DNA of 41,349 nt. It comes from an uncultured Saprospiraceae bacterium. Lineage in GTDB: Bacteria > Bacteroidota > Bacteroidia > Chitinophagales > Saprospiraceae. Under the pieces are notes generated by a model. That model worked only from the letters and a program-made list of their open reading frames with translations, searched no databases and had not been told where the DNA came from. Shown in pieces: positions 1 through 9,715 of this stretch. Within the stretch, counting starts at the first letter, position 1; the number at the start of each line of letters is the position of its first letter. The position numbers and the translations under genes are program-made. The stretch lies in assembly GCA_937973945.1 (NCBI GenBank), contig CALJIY010000135.1, positions 1 to 41,349 of the forward strand. Direction: 5' to 3'.

Positions 1-114
1 ATAATTAGTTTTATCAATACAGATAAAACATATGTACTAATGAGCAATGGAGAACAATTAGCTGTATCAAAAGCTCGGAAAGAATCCTTATTGAAAAGAT
101 TTAGAATGATATAA
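1..114 (+). CDS. C-terminal fragment of a LytTR-type DNA-binding domain protein (5' end outside window)
   Basis: Frame 1 is open from base 1 to TAA at 112-114: IISFINTDKTYVLMSNGEQLAVSKARKESLLKRFRMI*, resembling the LytTR C-terminus (…G..l.vSR.rk..ll..l). Confidence 0.6.
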   Translation: MISFINTDKTYVLMSNGEQLAVSKARKESLLKRFRMI

Positions 115-285
115 TAATATTTAAAACCAAAACATAAAACAAAATATCAAATGAATGTAACAATACAACTCCACAAATAAAACATATACTAAAAAAGCTA
201 TGTCAGTTGCTCCAACCTCCGTTTTCAGGAGGTTTAGAATCTACTGTTAGCTTTCTGTTAATCTCAATAAATTCTATTCTGAAAA

Positions 286-315
286 ATAGATAGATCATTT
301 TCTATCTATATTTTT
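286..315 (+). terminator. Putative Rho-independent terminator downstream of the LytTR fragment
   Basis: Perfect 9-bp stem ATAGATAGA (286-294) / TCTATCTAT (301-309), 6-nt loop, followed by A then TTTTT. Confidence 0.5.
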
Positions 316-378
316 CCTATTACACGATCCAACTTAACAATAGGTTTACCTATAAAAGGACCATTGTTTTGTTAACAA

Positions 379-403
379 ATTATGCCTTATCGAAAGGCAT
401 AAT
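379..403. other. Stem-loop in the leader of the EPS locus
   Basis: Perfect 10-bp inverted repeat ATTATGCCTT (379-388) / AAGGCATAAT (394-403), 5-nt loop. Confidence 0.5.
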
Positions 404-571
404 CATTCTCGTGGAATACTTCAATAAAACGTTTTACTTAAATAACTTAGGTAGAACAGATGGGTTATTGCCTAAAGAGATGTTTCCGACTTTTCATTAG
501 CGAAGCTATGCCATCTCTGAACAAGATTTTAACCTTTACTTACTTTGGTAAAACACCTATAAATACATTTA

Positions 572-1294
572 ATGATTTCGTTTTTTAAGTTCAATAAGCC
601 GATAAGACCACCAGCAACTAATTTAGTTGATACACACGCCCATTTATTGCCAGGAATAGATGATGGAGCGAATAGCATGGCGGAGTCAATACATATGATA
701 GAGCAAATGCATTTGATGGGGTATACCAATATAACGGCAACTCCACATGTGTTCTACGATTTTTACCCTAATAAAAAAGAGGATATAGTAAGATGCGCCC
801 AAGACGTACAAGCAGAGATAGAACGAAATAACATTCCAATCTCTTTACATGTGGCTGCAGAGTACTTTTTGGATGATCACTTCAAAGAATTACTACAAGA
901 AGGATCTCTACTAACACTTTTCGATAATAAAGTATTAATAGAAATGTCAATGTTTAGTGCGAGTCCTATCGTAGATGAATTAATATGGCAAATTACAGCT
1001 AAGGGGTATTGTCCAGTACTGGCACATCCTGAAAGGTATCTATATTTGACAGATGAAGATTATACTAGATATTTAGCTTATGGTTGTAAATTTCAAATCA
1101 ATTTATTGTCCCTAAAAGGATACTATGGACGTCAGGTGGAAAGAAGAGTTTACAGAATACTTAAAAACAATTTGGCGACTTTTGTTGGGACCGACCTACA
1201 TAAACCAGCACAGTTGAATTTAATAAAGTCTGTCATCCAATCTTCTTTTTTTTCAAAGCTTCCTCTTAACCGAACAATATTGACCTCGCAATAA
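572..1294 (+). CDS. CpsB/CapC/YwqE-type PHP-fold tyrosine-protein phosphatase
   Basis: DTHAHLLPGIDDGANSMAESIHMIEQMHLMGYTNITATPHV; later LAHPERY and GTDLHK motifs; located at the head of an EPS locus. Confidence 0.9.
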   Translation: MISFFKFNKPIRPPATNLVDTHAHLLPGIDDGANSMAESIHMIEQMHLMGYTNITATPHVFYDFYPNKKEDIVRCAQDVQAEIERNNIPISLHVAAEYFLDDHFKELLQEGSLLTLFDNKVLIEMSMFSASPIVDELIWQITAKGYCPVLAHPERYLYLTDEDYTRYLAYGCKFQINLLSLKGYYGRQVERRVYRILKNNLATFVGTDLHKPAQLNLIKSVIQSSFFSKLPLNRTILTSQ

Positions 1295-1439
1295 TCTGAG
1301 CTTAATCAATTAGCATTAGCAGGTACTTATGACTGCGTGCTAGAGAAAAGGCATACTATGGACGATCCACCGATTATTAATCTACACAAATGATTTAGTC
1401 TACTTTATAATTCATTAAAGTATTTTACAAAAACACAGA

Positions 1440-2123
1440 ATGGACAAACTTGATAGTTTTGAAGCTTTTTTAGCTTCTCAGAGTGTAAATATTTCTGTTT
1501 TTGGCTTTCTTATTAATTTGACATTAGCAGCTTTGCTCACCTTTTTGCTTGGATTGATTTACCAACGATATGCAAAAACACTTTCTAACAGAAAACGTTT
1601 CAGTCAAAATTTTCTATTAATCGGGCTTACGACAATGATGATTATTACTATAGTAAAATCTTCTTTAGCTCTTTCTTTAGGTTTAGTAGGTGCCTTATCT
1701 ATAGTACGTTTTAGAGTAGCAATTAAAGAGCCTGAAGAGTTAGCTTATATATTTTTAACTATTTGTATTGGATTAGGTTTTGGGGCAGATCAAAGACTTA
1801 TTACGATAGTAGGTTTTTTATTTATGACAGCAACCATCGTGACTACAGGTTTCTTTACGACTAAAATACAGAAACAAAATCTATTTTTATCTATAAGTAG
1901 TCCGAATGATTCTGACTTTATATTAGAGGGAATTGTTAAAATTCTTGAAGAGTTCTGCGATGCTGTAACACTCACTCGTATGGATGAAAATGGATCAGTT
2001 ATGGAAGCTGCATTTTGGGTAGAGTTTAAGGATTTTGGCACCTTTTCAAAAGCAAAAACAGCACTACAAACTATGAATCCATCCTTTAATATTAGTTTAT
2101 TAGAGCAAAGGGGAATTTCTTAG
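1440..2123 (+). CDS. DUF4956 domain-containing membrane protein
   Basis: Several TM segments and VGALSIVRFRVAIKEPEELAYIFLTICIGLGFGADQ, typical of DUF4956; next to CotH and VTC genes. Confidence 0.85.
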   Translation: MDKLDSFEAFLASQSVNISVFGFLINLTLAALLTFLLGLIYQRYAKTLSNRKRFSQNFLLIGLTTMMIITIVKSSLALSLGLVGALSIVRFRVAIKEPEELAYIFLTICIGLGFGADQRLITIVGFLFMTATIVTTGFFTTKIQKQNLFLSISSPNDSDFILEGIVKILEEFCDAVTLTRMDENGSVMEAAFWVEFKDFGTFSKAKTALQTMNPSFNISLLEQRGIS

Positions 2124-2151
2124 AGGCAAAGAATAAACAAAATAAAGTAAC

Positions 2152-4044
2152 TTGGAAATTAAGAAAAATTCTAGTGAATATAGTCAATCAGTTGATCTAA
2201 TTCTTAATAGTTTAAAAAAGTATAAATGGAATCTTTTCAAGACTATAGGAATGGTAATGATAGGAATCACGCTCTTTATTGGGGGATTCTATCTAAGAGA
2301 TAATATGAGTGAACATGTCATAGAAAAAAACAAGCTATATATTGGTAATGTATTAAATAACCCTATAGGAATTATACAAAACTATTTAAATTTCAATCCT
2401 AACCTTCCTCAAATCCGACTAGATATTAAGCATAAACACTTACAAAAACTAGTCTATACAAATTTGAAAGTACTTGAAGAAAATGATGGAAATTTGATTA
2501 CTACGGGTATTGTAGAAGATTTATTAATTCCTATTCACATTTCTTATAAGGATAAAACGATTAAAGCAAAAGCAAGGAACAAAGGATTTGATTCTAGCCA
2601 TCGAAGTAATATAAAGTTTTCTTTACAAATAGAATTAAAAGGAGACAATACATTAATGGGCATGAATAAATTTTCTTTATACGATCCAAAAGTAAAATCT
2701 TATATAGGAGAATGGCTTTTTCATCAGTTTTTAAGAAAGGAAGATTTCATTGCGATTGACTATGAATTAGTAGAAGTAATTATTAATGGAAAAAGTCGAG
2801 GTGTTCATGCAATAGAAGCACATTTCGACAGGTACCTATTAAAAAATAATGGATATAATGAGGGCGTTATTTTAGGATTTGATTACGAACAAGCTCCTTC
2901 TAGAAATGAGCATAGACTAACATCCTACCCAGTTACTCCCATAATTTCTTTTGATTGGGTACAAATCCGTGAAGATTCATTACTAAGGAATCAATTCTTA
3001 CAAGGTAAAAATTTATTGGAAGCTTTTCGCCAAGGAGACCTTCCGACATCTGCTGTATTTGATATAAACTCATTAGCCAAATTATTTGCTTTAAGCGATA
3101 TTTTGGGCGAACATCAAAATCTTCAAATAGATAATATTAAATTTTATTATAATCCGACCACTTCAAAATTACAACCAATTGGATATAACCAAACGCATTC
3201 CCCAAAACCTATTTCCAATTTGGTTGGAGCATTTAAAAGTGTGAATAAAGAGCCTTTTATCCAACACTGGCAAAATTCTTTTTTTAAAGATACCCTTTTT
3301 TTCAAGGCTTATGTTCAGGCTTTGGAAGAGGTATCCTCTGAAAAGTACCAACATGCTTTTTGGTCGTCCATTGATGGAGCCTACCATCAGAAACTTGAAC
3401 AGATCCGTCTTGATTTCCCTTTTTATAAAGAGGATAGTCGGCATCTCTTGTCTGAAAACAGTAAATATATCAAAAAAACACTTGAGTCTAAAAAACATAT
3501 AGAAGGATACCATTGTCAACAAACAAGTCTTACTTTTCAAAAAGAATTAGAACTAGACATCACTGGAGTGCACTCCTTTCCCATTGAGCTTACAGGACTT
3601 TATTATAAGGGGAAGAAAATTAGTCAAAATCAAAGACCAACACTATTGCTTACAAGGAATTCCCAAACTCCAATGGAATTAGAAACTATTTCTTTTTCTT
3701 TAATCAAGAATGTTCAAGAAGATACTATCAATTGGGATTCGTTAGAAATTGGTAGTTCGTTGATTGGTTTAGACAAAGAAATAAAGAGCACCATTCACGA
3801 TTGGATTTGGTATGACCCCACATTTATTAAAGATGACAATTTTCAAAGCGAGTCCACTCTTGAAAAATTTCATGTAGGGAATAGATCGAAAAACAAAAAG
3901 TATATTTCGCATAGGCCAAGTAAGCCGTTGTTACAAGAAATTGAAAAAGATTTAAAAAAGGAAAATATGGACAAATCGAATAAAAGAGATCTATTTACAG
4001 CAGGCGCAATAATTTATAGTACAACAGATGGAAAAAATAGATAG
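2152..4044 (+). CDS. CotH kinase-like protein (N-terminal TM), possibly catalytically degenerate
   Basis: TTG start; single N-terminal TM; NKFSLYDPKVKSYIGEWLFHQFLR…VEVIINGKSRGVHAIEAHFDRYLL…NIKFYYNPTTSKLQPIGYNQ resembles the CotH fold, but the usual Asp-containing motif reads GYNQ. Confidence 0.75.
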   Translation: MEIKKNSSEYSQSVDLILNSLKKYKWNLFKTIGMVMIGITLFIGGFYLRDNMSEHVIEKNKLYIGNVLNNPIGIIQNYLNFNPNLPQIRLDIKHKHLQKLVYTNLKVLEENDGNLITTGIVEDLLIPIHISYKDKTIKAKARNKGFDSSHRSNIKFSLQIELKGDNTLMGMNKFSLYDPKVKSYIGEWLFHQFLRKEDFIAIDYELVEVIINGKSRGVHAIEAHFDRYLLKNNGYNEGVILGFDYEQAPSRNEHRLTSYPVTPIISFDWVQIREDSLLRNQFLQGKNLLEAFRQGDLPTSAVFDINSLAKLFALSDILGEHQNLQIDNIKFYYNPTTSKLQPIGYNQTHSPKPISNLVGAFKSVNKEPFIQHWQNSFFKDTLFFKAYVQALEEVSSEKYQHAFWSSIDGAYHQKLEQIRLDFPFYKEDSRHLLSENSKYIKKTLESKKHIEGYHCQQTSLTFQKELELDITGVHSFPIELTGLYYKGKKISQNQRPTLLLTRNSQTPMELETISFSLIKNVQEDTINWDSLEIGSSLIGLDKEIKSTIHDWIWYDPTFIKDDNFQSESTLEKFHVGNRSKNKKYISHRPSKPLLQEIEKDLKKENMDKSNKRDLFTAGAIIYSTTDGKNR

Positions 4045-4726
4045 TAAAAGATTTACCAAAAGATTTGAACGAAAGTTTGCCATTGAAGGACTTTCTCCTA
4101 CCAAAGTAAAATCAATAATTAAGCTACATCCAGCCTTTTTCCGGGAGATATACGAACCTAGGCAAATTAATAATATTTACTTAGATACTGTTAGGCTGAG
4201 TTCATATTTTGATAATACAGATGGTAATAGCAATCGAAAGAAAGTCCGTATTCGTTGGTATGGACAAACTTTTGGGACAATTAGAAAACCAGTATTAGAA
4301 TATAAGAAAAAAACAGGCTTATTAGGAAGTAAGCCTTCTTGGAATCTTACTACATTCTGTTTGAATACTCAATTTGATCAAATAGATCTACAAGAAATTT
4401 TCGCCAATTCTGAACTCCCAAAACGCGTACAAACCGAATTGCAATCAATGTACCCAAAGTTATTGAATACCTACAAAAGAACTTATTACCAATCTTTCGA
4501 TAAAAAATTTCGAATAACAGTAGATGAAGGACTTACCTACTTTTCAATAAATTCTTACAATAATTGTTTTCTTAAAAAGACTAATCAACAAAACCAGGTT
4601 ATACTCGAACTTAAATATACAAGGGATAAGGATGATGAGGTGGATCAGATTACACAATATTTTCCATTTCGATTAACAAAAAGTTCTAAATATGTTAATG
4701 GAATAAATTTTAATCGCCCATTATAG
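4028..4726 (+). CDS. VTC domain-containing protein (polyphosphate polymerase / triphosphate tunnel fold)
   Basis: KRFERKFAIEG, NNIYLDT, KKVRIRWYG, VLEYKKK, VILELKY, KSSKYVNGI: charged tunnel-strand motifs of VTC domains. Overlaps the preceding ORF by 17 bp. Confidence 0.85.
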   Translation: MEKIDSKRFTKRFERKFAIEGLSPTKVKSIIKLHPAFFREIYEPRQINNIYLDTVRLSSYFDNTDGNSNRKKVRIRWYGQTFGTIRKPVLEYKKKTGLLGSKPSWNLTTFCLNTQFDQIDLQEIFANSELPKRVQTELQSMYPKLLNTYKRTYYQSFDKKFRITVDEGLTYFSINSYNNCFLKKTNQQNQVILELKYTRDKDDEVDQITQYFPFRLTKSSKYVNGINFNRPL

Positions 4727-4773
4727 TTTTTTAATTAAACTCAAGTACTTTAATAGTTAGCTCTTTCGATTTT

Positions 4774-6378
4774 ATGAACATGGACAAACATATAGGTGCT
4801 ATTCTTTACATTACTATCTTTCTTGTAATCTTTAGCCAAATTAAATTATATGGACAATTAGATTCTACTCGACTGCCTTTAGTAATCATTAACACAATAT
4901 CATCTCCTCATATTCCAGATGAACCTAAAATTCAAGCTAAGCTTAAAATTATCTATAATGAAAATAATTATAATTATCCAAGTGACAAAGCAAACATTTA
5001 TAATGGATACATTGGCATAGAAACAAGAGGAGCTTTTTCTAGGAATTTTCCACAAAAATCTTATAGCTTCGAAACACAGGATAGCCTTGGAGAGAACCTA
5101 AATGTACCAATGTTCCATATGCCCAAAGAAAACGACTGGATTTTACAAACGACTTATAATGATAGATCTTTTTTGCGCAACACCTTGGCTTATGACTTAT
5201 TTAGTAAAATGGGACATTATGCTCCAAGGACAAAATTTTGCGAAGTCATATTGAATAATTCGTATCGAGGCATTTATATTTTTACAGAAAAAATTAAAAG
5301 AGACGATAACAGAGTTAATATTTCAAAATTAAATCCTGACGAAAATGTAGGCGATGATTTAACTGGTGGATATATTTTTAAAATAGACGGAGATAAAACA
5401 AAATGGAACAACTTGAATACTTATTTTATCGAATACGAAGAGAATTGGAAAAGCAGTTATGCCGCTGCAAATCGTCCTAAGCGCAATGCTCCATTTGATT
5501 TTACTTATTCAAATTTTAAGTCAGAATTAAAGAATTTATTTAGAGCAAGAAGTATTTATTTTACCTATACCTATCCAAAGGCAAAAGACATAACAGAAAC
5601 TCAAAAACTGTATATTCAATCATTTGTCAAAGAATTTGAGTCCTCCTTACATTCAGCAAAAAACGATGAATATCTCCAAGCAGTTTCAAACTATATTGAT
5701 GAGGATTCTTTTATAGATTACTTCCTTGTCAATGAATTTTCTCGCAATATGGATGGTTTTTCTAGAAGTCGGTATTTCTATAAAGATAAGGCTAGTAAAG
5801 GTGGTAAGTTATATGCAGGTCCAGTCTGGGACTTTGATTGGGGATGGAAAAACGTTGACAAACCATGCATTTTTGGGGCTATGGACGGTTCAGGCTGGGC
5901 TCATCAAGCGCAAATTTGCATTCAACGAAACGCCATACCTGTTTGGATGGTTTTTCTTTTAAAAGATCCTGAATTTACACAGCGATTGAAAAATCGTTAT
6001 AAAGAGTTGAGAAGCAGCTTCCTTAGTGAGACCTATCTTTTTAACTATATAGACTCTGTTGCGACCCATTTGGAAGAATCCCAAAGTAGGCATCATGAAA
6101 AGTGGCAGAGATTAGGTTGCAATCCTACTTTTCTTCCAGAGGTCGATCCCATACCTACTACCTATGCTGGAGAGATTAGAAAAATTAAATTATGGGTTGA
6201 AAAAAGATTGTGTTGGTTAGATGCTAATATTCCGGTCTTAGGCAATAGCACTGAAATTACTTATAGTGGAAATAAGCAAGAGGAATCTTGGAAGAAAAAA
6301 ACTACTGAAGGTAATTTCTTTTTTGACTTTTGGAAAGATGCAAAAAAAATCCTTATATCTAAATTGAATCCATACTAA
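4774..6378 (+). CDS. CotH kinase family protein (secreted or membrane-anchored)
   Basis: N-terminal signal/TM; YIGIETRGAFSRNFPQKSYSFET, NDWILQTTYNDRSFLRNTLAYDL, YRGIYIFTEKIKRDDNRVNI, YAGPVWDFDWGW: canonical CotH motifs. Confidence 0.92.
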   Translation: MNMDKHIGAILYITIFLVIFSQIKLYGQLDSTRLPLVIINTISSPHIPDEPKIQAKLKIIYNENNYNYPSDKANIYNGYIGIETRGAFSRNFPQKSYSFETQDSLGENLNVPMFHMPKENDWILQTTYNDRSFLRNTLAYDLFSKMGHYAPRTKFCEVILNNSYRGIYIFTEKIKRDDNRVNISKLNPDENVGDDLTGGYIFKIDGDKTKWNNLNTYFIEYEENWKSSYAAANRPKRNAPFDFTYSNFKSELKNLFRARSIYFTYTYPKAKDITETQKLYIQSFVKEFESSLHSAKNDEYLQAVSNYIDEDSFIDYFLVNEFSRNMDGFSRSRYFYKDKASKGGKLYAGPVWDFDWGWKNVDKPCIFGAMDGSGWAHQAQICIQRNAIPVWMVFLLKDPEFTQRLKNRYKELRSSFLSETYLFNYIDSVATHLEESQSRHHEKWQRLGCNPTFLPEVDPIPTTYAGEIRKIKLWVEKRLCWLDANIPVLGNSTEITYSGNKQEESWKKKTTEGNFFFDFWKDAKKILISKLNPY

Positions 6379-6457
6379 CTTGTTATGAGTTAGAGCAAGA
6401 ATTATAAACATACTAAATTTTAGACTTAATTTTTTTCTAATAAATTTTAAACTACCA

Positions 6458-7234
6458 ATGTTAAAAAAATATATTCCATACCTGTGGTTTACTATCCCTT
6501 TTTTCTTGTTTTCTTGTGCTTCCCATCCCGAATTTTTATACTTACAAAATTTGGAGAAAGAAATTCCAATAAATTCAACAAATATAGATGCTAAAGAATT
6601 TGCAAAAATCCAAGTGTTTGATTTTTTGCATATTTCTGTATATAGTATAGACCCAGTAGCTGCTCTTCCTTTTAATCCTCAAATTAGTTCAGGAGGCGGT
6701 GGAAACTCCCAACCAGAAGTGCTGGGGTATAAAATTGGAGAAGATGGTTTTCTTGAATTTCCAGTATTAGGTTCAATTAAGATGGTAGGCTTATCTCTTA
6801 AAGAAGCAGAATTAAAGTTGAAAAAAGAGATAGAGGTTTATTTAAAGGAACCTGTTGTAAATATAAAATTTCTAAATCTAAAAGTAACTGTCATTGGTGA
6901 AGTAAACAAGCCCGGTACTTTTGATCTACCTGTAGAAAACATGACTATATTACAAGCTATAGGTTTAGCCAGTGATGTCACAATCTATGGAGATAGAACA
7001 AACATTATAGTGGTTAGAGAAAAAAATGGAGAGCGAATAATTGGTAGATTAAACCTATTAAATACAGAGATTTTCAATTCTCCTTTTTATTATTTACAAC
7101 AGAATGATGTGATTATTGCTCAACCTTCTGCTTTAAAAGATACGCAGGTGAACACGCTCAATGCCAGAGAAATATTACCATGGGTGTCAGCAGGTGTTTC
7201 TTTCGTATCCTTGCTGATTGCTGTACTTAGATAA
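6458..7234 (+). CDS. Polysaccharide biosynthesis/export lipoprotein (Wza-like, SLBB)
   Basis: Lipobox FFLFSC; LGYKIGEDGFLEFPVLGSIKMVGLSLKEAELKLKKEI; VTVIGEVNKPGTFDLPVENMTILQAIGLA; C-terminal TM. Confidence 0.93.
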   Translation: MLKKYIPYLWFTIPFFLFSCASHPEFLYLQNLEKEIPINSTNIDAKEFAKIQVFDFLHISVYSIDPVAALPFNPQISSGGGGNSQPEVLGYKIGEDGFLEFPVLGSIKMVGLSLKEAELKLKKEIEVYLKEPVVNIKFLNLKVTVIGEVNKPGTFDLPVENMTILQAIGLASDVTIYGDRTNIIVVREKNGERIIGRLNLLNTEIFNSPFYYLQQNDVIIAQPSALKDTQVNTLNAREILPWVSAGVSFVSLLIAVLR

Positions 7235-7247
7235 AAAACCTTAGCAA

Positions 7248-9662
7248 ATGATTAATAAAATTAATGGTTACGATGAACCTAATGGATATAATTTCAATAG
7301 AAATATCGTAAGTAATGAAGCCATAGAAGAAACCGTTGATTTAAAACCATTTTTATATCGGTTACTCCGAAATTGGTTTTGGGTTGCGTTGAGCTTGGCA
7401 AGTTCTGTGGGTTTAGGATTTTTATATTTAAATCAAACCCAAGAAGTCTATAAAGTAGAAGGTTCTCTATTAATTCAAAGTGAAGAAAGTTCAGGAATTA
7501 GTCAAGAGGACATGCTATTCGGGGACCTAGGATTAGGAGGAAATAGTAATCTAGAAAATGAACAACAAATTTTAAAATCCTTTCCAATTATCAATAATGT
7601 GTTAGACACATTGAATCTAGATATATCGTATTTTCTCACTAAAGGCATAAAAACTATAGAACTTTATGAAGAAGCACCTATAAGTGTACAAATAAATAAG
7701 GATTCACAAATTTTGCCGTCCAAGTTTGTTGAAAAAAAAATCTATCAAATTCATTATATTGATCCTGATAACTTCAAATTAACTAATGGAGAAGATACAA
7801 CACTTGCCCGATTTAATATACCTTTTGAATTAGATGGTAATCAATTACTTATTGAACAATTATTACCCTTTGAAAAAGGAGAGATATATTTTAAAATTAA
7901 TGATCGAAAAGAATTAATAAAAAAATATATAGACAAGATAAACATAGAGCAAATTGCAGAGTCTGATATTTTGAGAATTTCCTTAGAGGATGTAGTTCCT
8001 CAAAGGTCAATAGAGTTTGTAGAGCACTTGATAGAAACTTACAATAAATATACTGTTCAAGAAAAGAAGCGCGTCTCAGAAAACACCCTCCAATTCATTG
8101 AAGAGAGATTACAATTCATACAAAAGGAATTGTATAATGTTGAAAAGAAAGCGGAATCTTATAAAAATCAAAATCAAATAGCTGTTGAATCAACTACTAG
8201 TGCTGGATACTATTTAGATGAAATTTCGACTTCAGATAAGGCCATTGTTGAACTTGATTTCCAAAAAAGTTTTGTTGAAAACTTAAGAAATTATCTTTTG
8301 AAACCAGAGAATCTCTATAGTTTTTTGTCTTCTATACCAGATATTGGAGAAGGAACTGGTTTTTCTGCTTCTATACAGCGTTATAATGACTTACTTGCCA
8401 CTCGGGAAAAATTGTTAATTGCTGCCAACGCCGCTAATCCTCAAGTCCAATTGCTTGAGGAGCAAATTTCAGCACTAAGAAAAAGTGTTATTGCAAATCT
8501 CAGTCAAATTGATGCTGATTTGACGAATCGAATTAATCAATTAAAAGATAAAGTCAAACCTATTGTAAGAAAAATGAATAATATTCCTCGTAACCAAAGG
8601 GAATTATTACAGATAATGCGTCAACAACAAATAAAGCAATCTTTATTTCTTTTTCTGTTGGAAAAAAGAGAAGAAACAGGATTAACATTGGCATCTAAAG
8701 TAGCTGATACTAGAACCATTAATCCGCCTATTACATTAGAAAAAGTGGCACCGAATGATAAAACTGTTCTCATGAGTAGTGCACTTGTTGGATTATTCAT
8801 TCCTATTTTCATTTTCTACATACTGGAATTTTTCAGATTTACAATTCGCGCAGAGGAAGACATTAAACGAGTAACGAATACTCCTATGTTAGGCTTCATA
8901 GAAGAAAGTAAAAACAAACAAGATATTGTAGTTCAAGAAGGTAAAAGATCAGCTATAGCCGAAATGTTTAACTTACTACGTACCAATATCCATTTTATGT
9001 TACCAATTTTAGCAAAAGAAAGAACTAAAGTATTATTGGTTACATCGAGTCAAAGTGGAGAAGGGAAAACATTTGTAGCACTTAATTTAGCGGCAAGTCT
9101 TGCACTTTCCGGAGCAGACACTTTATTAATGGGGTTTGATTTGAGGAAACCAAGACTTAGCAAAATTTTAAAACTAAAAGATGAGAATAAAGGGATCTCC
9201 AATTATTTAGCAGGAATGGAAGAAAATCCATTTGATTTAATAAGGAAAGTTGAAGGTTTTGATCATTTATCTTGTCTAGGAAGTGGTTTTGTACCTCCCA
9301 ATCCTGCTCATATGATTTTACGAGATAGAACGGATGAGTTATTTAAGCAATTAAATAATAAATTCAAATATATTATCATTGACACACCGCCTGTTGGATT
9401 AGTCACTGATGCACTTTTATTAGGTAAATATGCAGACTTATCATTATATGTTGCTAGACAGGGTATGACAAAGACAGGGCAATTAAAAATAATCGATGAT
9501 ATTTATAAAAAACATAAATTGCCACAACCATCTATAATATTAAATGGCGTTAACAAAAAATATGGCTACGGGTATGGTTATGGGTATGGCTACTATGAGG
9601 AGGATGAAATAACAACACAGCCATCTATAATTAAAAAACCTACGAGTGTCATAAATTCTTAA
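7248..9662 (+). CDS. Wzc-like polysaccharide co-polymerase / BY-kinase
   Basis: Wzz-type N-terminus, coiled coil, Walker A SSQSGEGKT, Walker A'-like LLMGFDLRKPR, Walker B IIIDTPPVG, Tyr-rich tail YGYGYGYGYGYY. Confidence 0.95.
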   Translation: MINKINGYDEPNGYNFNRNIVSNEAIEETVDLKPFLYRLLRNWFWVALSLASSVGLGFLYLNQTQEVYKVEGSLLIQSEESSGISQEDMLFGDLGLGGNSNLENEQQILKSFPIINNVLDTLNLDISYFLTKGIKTIELYEEAPISVQINKDSQILPSKFVEKKIYQIHYIDPDNFKLTNGEDTTLARFNIPFELDGNQLLIEQLLPFEKGEIYFKINDRKELIKKYIDKINIEQIAESDILRISLEDVVPQRSIEFVEHLIETYNKYTVQEKKRVSENTLQFIEERLQFIQKELYNVEKKAESYKNQNQIAVESTTSAGYYLDEISTSDKAIVELDFQKSFVENLRNYLLKPENLYSFLSSIPDIGEGTGFSASIQRYNDLLATREKLLIAANAANPQVQLLEEQISALRKSVIANLSQIDADLTNRINQLKDKVKPIVRKMNNIPRNQRELLQIMRQQQIKQSLFLFLLEKREETGLTLASKVADTRTINPPITLEKVAPNDKTVLMSSALVGLFIPIFIFYILEFFRFTIRAEEDIKRVTNTPMLGFIEESKNKQDIVVQEGKRSAIAEMFNLLRTNIHFMLPILAKERTKVLLVTSSQSGEGKTFVALNLAASLALSGADTLLMGFDLRKPRLSKILKLKDENKGISNYLAGMEENPFDLIRKVEGFDHLSCLGSGFVPPNPAHMILRDRTDELFKQLNNKFKYIIIDTPPVGLVTDALLLGKYADLSLYVARQGMTKTGQLKIIDDIYKKHKLPQPSIILNGVNKKYGYGYGYGYGYYEEDEITTQPSIIKKPTSVINS

Positions 9663-9715
9663 ACAACTTCATAAATAATTTATCGAAAACATGGAACAAT
9701 TAATTATTAAATCAA

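Noticed and set aside
529-729. Antisense ORFs in the track (e.g. 529-729 -, 1790-2041 -, 3169-3540 -, 17598-17894 -, 28497-28781 -, 29217-29777 -, 40039-40389 -)
   Set aside because: They lie opposite strongly supported coding genes, show no recognisable motifs and look like shadow ORFs.
3311-3502. + strand out-of-frame ORFs inside CotH genes (3311-3502, 5726-5962)
   Set aside because: Fully nested in well-supported CotH ORFs in another frame; no independent evidence.
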